Of a stretch of DNA of 64,000 nucleotides, positions 58,233 through 64,000 are shown piece after piece. Under the pieces are notes generated by a model. The model did no database searches, had not been told where the DNA came from, and saw only the letters and a list, made by a program, of their open reading frames with translations. The translations under genes were made by a program, and so were the position numbers. Position 1 is the stretch's first letter. The number at the start of each line of letters is the position of its first letter. Source of the DNA: Siphlonurus alternatus (taxonomy: Eukaryota > Arthropoda > Insecta > Ephemeroptera > Siphlonuridae); assembly GCA_949825025.1 (NCBI GenBank), contig OX463781.1, positions 2,395,066 through 2,459,065 on the forward strand, given 5' to 3'.

Positions 58233-59670
58233 CGTCACAACAATGTGAACTGACTTCAGAATGATGTCAATTTATACTTGCCAAACGCCGTTACTTTTGT
58301 TCTATCATGCGTAAATGAAACGCAAAATAACAATCAAACTTGCATGTCAAAATATGATAACATATGTTATATTCTTTATTACTACTAAATTACACGTGCC
58401 ATCATTTTTTAGATAAAAGTTTTAAGACTTGTAAATTTTTTATACCTCTAAGAAGATAGTAAAATACTAATATTTTTTTTTACTGGGTGTAAAAAAGGAG
58501 ACAAAAAATTTTCACCGTATCAAATACTCTTTTCAATACACATACATATATAGTGGGAACTTTTTACGTGACTTTATTTCATAATAATAAGTAATGAGTA
58601 TTTTTAATTTAAAAAGTAAAAAAAAACCTTTGTGATCATCTCACATGAAAACTGACTTGTGCATAGTTAGTGACGTTAGCTAGATTGTAATTTATCGCTC
58701 GCTAGAGAAAGACATCACATAATATATAATGAACAATTTTCTATATGTAACAGTTTAAGGAGATCGCACATTGAAAGTGGCATCGCATCGTAGGCATTGT
58801 ATGACTTCGTATGATAAAAATTTAGAACCGATTCTAAATTAGAAAATTATACGATGCGATTCATACGATACGAAGCTGTGTGCGCACGTACACCTGCTCG
58901 CATATAATGTTCTTAATTTTTGTTATCATACGATGCGAAATCATGCGATTCTATGTGAGGCAACCCTTATGAGTTGACACGTATTATCACTCAGAATAAA
59001 CTAAAAAAAAAAAAACTCTGTGGTCCGGAAGAGCCCGCGAAACGCTCAAGTTAGAGTTTCGGAAGGTTTGGGGTTTCAAAGTAGTGGGCAATTAATAAGT
59101 AGAAGTATCCAGCAATAAGGTTTGATTAAAAAAGTGGCAAATCTGGATATCTTCACCTCTCTGCAGCTCCAGCAAATGAAGCTTGAGTAACTTTATGTCC
59201 CAGTTCCGAGGTGTACAAGTCATGCATGAATTTGTATTACAATTTTTTATGTTAATTGCTTCCACGTGCTTCATATATGGTGATTAGAAAACGATAGCGC
59301 TTTTTGTTATAATTATCTAACCTTAGTGTCCATATGCTTGCATGGTCGATTGAACAGAGAGTTTACACGTGTGTGGTGTAATGACCTGTTTGGTGACACA
59401 AATTCTTACCAAACTTACCAAATAGCTTGAACATCGTAAATTTGACTTTCTTTTGTTAATATATATAATAATATACAGTATATTATCTATGATTTTTGTA
59501 CTATTGTATTTTATTTTGACTTTTCTTATGGGAATATTAATAAATAACCTGATTTAATTTAAATAAAATAATATAACATCTTTAGGAACCAATTTTACAC
59601 GTGTCATGTCAAAATAAGTAAATTCATTGGTTGATTGAATTTATTGATGTATCTTCGGGTCTGTGGACCA
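58233..59670. other. Region upstream of SPH
   Basis: This is the presumed SPH promoter region; TATACTTGCCAAACGC on the plus strand lies about 40 bp upstream of the ATG, but no convincing TATA/Inr pair was fixed. 58750-58950 contains partly inverted CGATGCGA / ATCGCATCG motifs, probably an old MITE. The rest is AT-rich without genes. Confidence 0.4.
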
Positions 59671-59679
59671 AGAAAATTC

Positions 59680-59930
59680 AATGGAGGCTTCAAGTCAGCT
59701 GATTTTGCGGTGTTCCCACCGTCCTATCCAAACCTATGTAAAAAAAAACAACTTGAAATTGCAATTTTGGTATCAAAGATTTTTTAGAGAAAAATGACTT
59801 TTTTGATTCATAATAAGGTGACCCATAAATGGGGGGGTAGGAGATGTTTTCAAATTGATTGCTTTAATTTACCGAGAAAAAAAAATCAAATTTTCTAGCA
59901 TGGAGGCTGATGGAAAAAAAAATCCCCTAT
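59680..59930. mobile_element. MITE (GAGGCTTCAAGTCAGCTGATT family)
   Basis: GGAGGCTTCAAGTCAGCTGA and GCGGTGTTCCCACCGTCCTA match 518-704, as does TTTTCTAGCATGGAGG near the right side. Right end uncertain. Confidence 0.65.
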
Positions 59931-60051
59931 AATTTTAAATTGATGAATCAGCGGTTTTAGTGCAAGTGTTTTATGTATCTTCAATTTCAAACTGTTTTGA
60001 TGTAAATCATTCGTATACTGCAATTTTCAGGGTAAAAAGAAACGTTTTCAA

Positions 60052-60121
60052 AACGCCCGTAAAATAGGCAACTTTCGTAGCAGCAGGGTGTACGAAAAGT
60101 TGCCTATTTTACGGGCGTTAG
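60052..60121. repeat. 70-nt near-perfect hairpin
   Basis: CGCCCGTAAAATAGGCAACT is mirrored by AGTTGCCTATTTTACGGGCG around a loop of about 14 nt (AGCAGCAGGGTG). Stem of some 25 bp with one bulge. It could be a tiny MITE or a pre-miRNA-like foldback. Confidence 0.75.
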
Positions 60122-60129
60122 AATATTTA

Positions 60130-62244
60130 TGTCGGGATTTCTACTGCAGTTTAAATACTAATATTATGAAATATTCAATTGAAATATTCTTATTATACAG
60201 TATATTAAAATTCTTATATTCTTGAACATATATAACGATCATGGTCACTGCAAAGGGGTTCAGAGAACACTGAGATTTTGGTAGGGGTAACTAATAAATA
60301 ATTCCATACGAAAACTTACTCTATGTGGCGTGTCATTTTACAAAGTTGGAGTATAGTTTTACAGAATATATTATCGTAATATTTGCCGCATTAAAGTCCC
60401 ATATAAGTTTTCTGTGAATTTGGTGAAAAATCTAGTCTATTATGTGAACCTTATTCTGTACACTTGGCCAATATACAGTATTATAAATTAAGTATACGCT
60501 ATCACAGCATTTGCCAAGTTTTTATTGACCAAAACCCCTGAAATTTCAGATTTAACATGGGCTATATATATATAGGCATTTCCCCCATTCCATTTTTTTT
60601 AAACATTGGCCTTATGAAGAGGGCACATACTGCATTTTTTTTTCTGGGTCCGCTTCCCTCCCCCCCGGCGGCTGATGTGTATTATGATTAAGCATGGCTT
60701 GGTCTTCTTAAAACAATAAATTAAAAATTATAAAATTGACCGCAAGATTATTTATTTATTATTTTTGTTTACCCTTGGTTGTTTACTCAAAGTAAACACA
60801 CTTTATAGAGATAGTACATTAGATACACTACTATAACACATTTTATTATAACTAATAAAAGGTTTCATAAACGTTTAATATTCAGCTAAAACTTTATATA
60901 CAATCTAATAGGATTCTTATTTATTTATACATTTTATACAAATGTTACATTGGGTAACTGCTGCTATATCCTTCGCTCTTGAAAAAACAGGTACGGGATT
61001 GAGAACGGCATAAAGGTGCATTTCCATGGACCGGCACGGACTGGCCTACCGATCCACCGAGCATGGGTCGGTGGGTCGCCGGGGCAAATGTGGGCCGCCG
61101 GTCAGAAAGAAAAAAAAAAGGTAAAAAGGAAAAAAGAAAAAGACGGAGAAAAAAAGAGGGAAATGAAAGGAAAATTACAACAAAAACCAATTGAATTACA
61201 TAAATTGATCAAGGATCGAATTAGAGGGAATGAAAGTGCATACATCAGCTTTATTTGTGGGATGAAGAAGACACTATGTATATTATATGTACTTTTTTTT
61301 TAGTAGTCTAGCCTAGCTATGTGTAAATTATTTCCGCGATCTTTTAAATTTCGTGTTTAAATTTAATATTCTGCCTTATATCATATTATAATCAGAACTT
61401 TCTTAGGGATCTGGTCTTATATTTTATGAAATTAAGCATCATGCATTTCAAATCAAGCGCTATGAAATAATTAAGAGAAAAAAAATTATCCATGTGATTG
61501 AGATTTATGACTTGTATTTTATTAATTTTTTTTTTTTTTTTAAATACTGGTGTATAATCTAAATTTATTTATTTTACCGCAAAAAAGAGGATTTTTTTTT
61601 ATAACAAATTACAATAGCATATCCGATAGCTAGATGCGAATACTCGACCTCAGACTTACCAAAACTAAAACAAAAAAAGGTGATCCTTAAATTTTCCTGC
61701 AGGTGTAGGCTCTGTAGCATCACAATTAATACAAAATATGATTCTGAATAAAGCAACATTTATTTATTTTTTCCTGGTTAGGTTTATTTTTTAACTATAA
61801 ATGCTGGCGTATTTAATTTGGCGTATTTCTATTCTTATTATAATCATTATCACTAAGCAATTAAATTTTCAATCGAAAGATGAATAAAAATATTTACAGC
61901 AGCAAGTAAATTGTACGTGGGTCTTGCATATAGTAAAGTTTAAAAATTAATTTAATAATAATTAAAATTAATTGTTGCTCACAATCAAATACTTCATGAA
62001 TATTAGTAAATAAAAAATTCTCAGTAAAATACTTTGCATTTACCTTGAAAAAAGTATTCAAATAAATTAATTTGCAGTAAATATAAAAAAAATTGAACTT
62101 AAATAAAGTAATAGAGAAAGAAATTAAACATTCTCTTAATCATCAGTTTGCTTGAAAAATCCTTTCACATGGCAATTAAACTTCTAATGAATTTTTAAAT
62201 TAATTAACATTGTATTTATTTGGAATCCAAAATACTTATATATA
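60130..62244. other. AT-rich intergenic DNA, no gene seen
   Basis: It holds a MITE relic at about 60530-60680 (AACATTGGCCTTATGAAGAG) and a short GC-rich patch at 61000-61110 that looks like a transposon end. The polybasic open frame at 61016-61303 is low-complexity. Confidence 0.5.
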
Positions 62245-62790
62245 ATGGAGTACCGACCTCAAAATTTTTTATTGCAGAAAACGCGCCAAAAAATATTATG
62301 TTCCGTGCCGTTAGTTGCTGTGACTTTAGTGCGAACGGCGCCCGCCCTGTAGATTAATTGTTCACTGGAGAAATGGAGTAACGACCTCAAAATTTTTTAT
62401 TGCAGAAATGGATAGAGGGTGCAAAGTTATGCTACTCTGATTTTTTTTTTCAGATTTTTTAGGGACCGGGAAGTATTGCTAAAAAGTTTTGGCGAGGTCG
62501 GGTTCGAATCCGCACGTCCCTTTTGGGTCCTATCTTTTATTAAGAGAGGCGGCACTTTTTCTGTACTTTCAATAATTTTTAAAAAACATTTGCCGGGCTC
62601 TAAAAATTTTGAAAAAAATCAGAGTAGCATAACTTTGCACCCTCTATCCATTTCTGCAATAAAAAATTTTGAGGTCGTTACTCCATTTTTCCAGTGAACA
62701 ATTAATCTACAGGGCGGGCGCCGTTCGCACTAAAGTCACAGCAACTAACGGCACGGAACATAATATTTTTTGGCACGTTCCGGCAGAGCC
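62245..62790. mobile_element. Nested palindromic elements with a family alpha MITE in the centre
   Basis: The outer palindrome (62285-62372 and 62690-62780: CGTGCCGTTAGTTGCTGTGA / TCACAGCAACTAACGGCACG) holds a family alpha MITE at 62373-62688 (ATGGAGTAACGACCTC / GAGGTCGTTACTCCAT) at its centre. A further loose alpha end (GGAGTACCGACCTCAAAA) lies at 62247. The alpha core has GGGTTCGAATCCGC, a textbook B-box string. Confidence 0.85.
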
Positions 62791-62904
62791 ACTAACGGCA
62801 TGTGCACTAATGGCACACAGCATAAACGATTTTGCAATCTGGCAACACCGCACTTCCTCGGCCATCTTCGTGTTTAGATGCAAAATCGTTTATGCTGTGT
62901 CCCT

Positions 62905-64000
62905 GCTCAAAAATCTTGAGCAATATCTTACAAGATCTTTTATGATCTTGTCAAGTGAACTCAAGAAGTCCAAAACAGAGGCAAGACAGTTATCAATGCT
63001 GGTCAGGAATATATATTATCCTTCTAAAAATAATATTTAAGCAAAAAATTTGGGAAAAGTAAAAAAATAAGATATTTTTGGTTTAAAAAGATCTTGAGCA
63101 AGATAATAATCTTGTTCAAGACGTCATTTCTTACGTAAGATCGACATCTTGGCAAGAAACATACTTGCGCAAGAAAAAATATCTTGCAAGATAGAAAATC
63201 TTGCGCGTGTTTTTGAATTTTTTGCAAGATTATTTCTTGAGCTAGTTTATGGCTTGCGCACGATGGTAATCTTGCTCAAGAAGTCATTTCTTACGCAAGA
63301 TATACAACTTGGCAAGTAATTAACTTGCGCAAGAAAAAATCTTACGTAAGATTGAAAATCTTGCGCGCGTGTTCAAAATTTTCTCAAGATTTTTTCTTGG
63401 GTAAGTTACCGTCATGCGTAAGATCGCAATCTTGTGCAAGAAATCATTTCATACCCAAGATTTCCATCTTGGGCAAGTAATAGACTCGAACAAGAAAAAA
63501 ATCTTACGCTTGTTTTCATAGTTATCGCAAGATTTCTTCTTGGGTAAGTTACCGTCTTGCGTAAGATGACAATCTTGGCCAAGAAATCATTTCTTACCCA
63601 AGATTTCCATCTTGGGCAAGTAATAGACTTCAGCAAGAAAAAATCTTGCTTGCGTGTTCAAAATTTTCTCAAGATTTTTTCTTGGGTAAGTTACCGTCTT
63701 GCGTAAGATGGCAATCTTGTGCAAGAAATCATTTCTTACCCAAGATTTCCATCTTGGGCAAGTAATAGACACGAACAAGAAAAAAATCTTACGCTTGTTT
63801 TCATAGTTATCTCAAGATTTTTTCTTGGGTAAGTTACCGTCTTGCGTAAGATGGCAATCTTGGCCAAGAAATCATTTCTTACCAAAGAGATTCATCTTGG
63901 GCAAGTAATAGACTTCAGCAAGAAAAAATCTTGCACGCGTGTTCATAATTTTCTCAAGATTTTTTCTTGGGTAAGTTACCGTCTTGCGTAAGATGGCAAT
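62905..64000 (+). repeat. 142-143-bp satellite made of CTTG/CAAG quasi-palindromes, runs off the window
   Basis: From about 63410 the phrase GTTACCGTCTTGCGTAAGAT recurs every 142-143 bp (63411, 63554, 63696, 63839, 63981). Within each unit are short palindromic motifs such as CTTGGGCAAG, CTTGGCCAAG, CTTGCGTAAG and ATCTTGCAAGAT. The left 500 bp are more diverged. No coding potential. Confidence 0.93.

Noticed and set aside
61016..61303. 95-codon Lys-rich frame
   Set aside because: Low-complexity AAAGAA sequence with no conserved motif.
63024..63778. ORFs with repeated CPRWKSWVRNDFL
   Set aside because: Translations of the 142-bp satellite.
62905..64000. CRISPR-like array
   Set aside because: Units are head-to-tail 142-bp satellite copies without unique spacers, in a eukaryotic genome.

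Overview
This window is nuclear DNA from an arthropod, most likely an insect. It has AT-rich, transposon-packed non-coding DNA, GT-AG introns, GC-rich coding exons, a chemosensory-protein gene (a family confined to arthropods) and clip-less serine protease homologs. A hemipteroid origin is possible, but that is an inference. There is no prokaryotic operon, CRISPR array or viral genome here. All genes were built by joining exons by eye from splice sites, reading phase and family resemblance.

Layout. (1) 400-6375, +: the last four exons of a lysosomal-type beta-glucuronidase (GUSB); the 5' part lies before the window. (2) 8832-16854, +: a complete eight-exon HINFP/MIZF-type zinc-finger gene (529 aa), the histone H4 gene transcription factor. 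(3) 22072-31723, -: a chemosensory protein (CSP/OS-D), two firm exons plus a proposed two-codon first exon. (4) 40842-47226, +: a decayed serine protease homolog (SPH) whose splice sites survive but whose reading frame is broken. (5) 50071-58232, -: a complete seven-exon SPH (270 aa) that has lost the catalytic His and Ser. Genes 4 and 5 share intron positions and phases and face each other tail to tail, so they are an inverted paralogous pair. No pathway links the five loci.

The rest is mostly mobile DNA. There are many families of palindromic (foldback) MITEs, two hAT-like elements with 8-bp target duplications, 5S-rRNA-derived SINEs, one tRNA-derived SINE, 3' ends of Jockey-like LINEs, an R2/NeSL-like reverse transcriptase tail with a CCHC knuckle, several minisatellites, (AT)n and (TTTA)n tracts, and a 142-bp satellite running off the right end.

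I found no convincing new biological system. The most unusual items are the four-copy duplication of a GUSB exon end with its splice donor, the SPH pair, arrays of an ACAATTGT palindrome flanking a GACCCTTAAGGGTC-rich core, and the CTTG/CAAG satellite.
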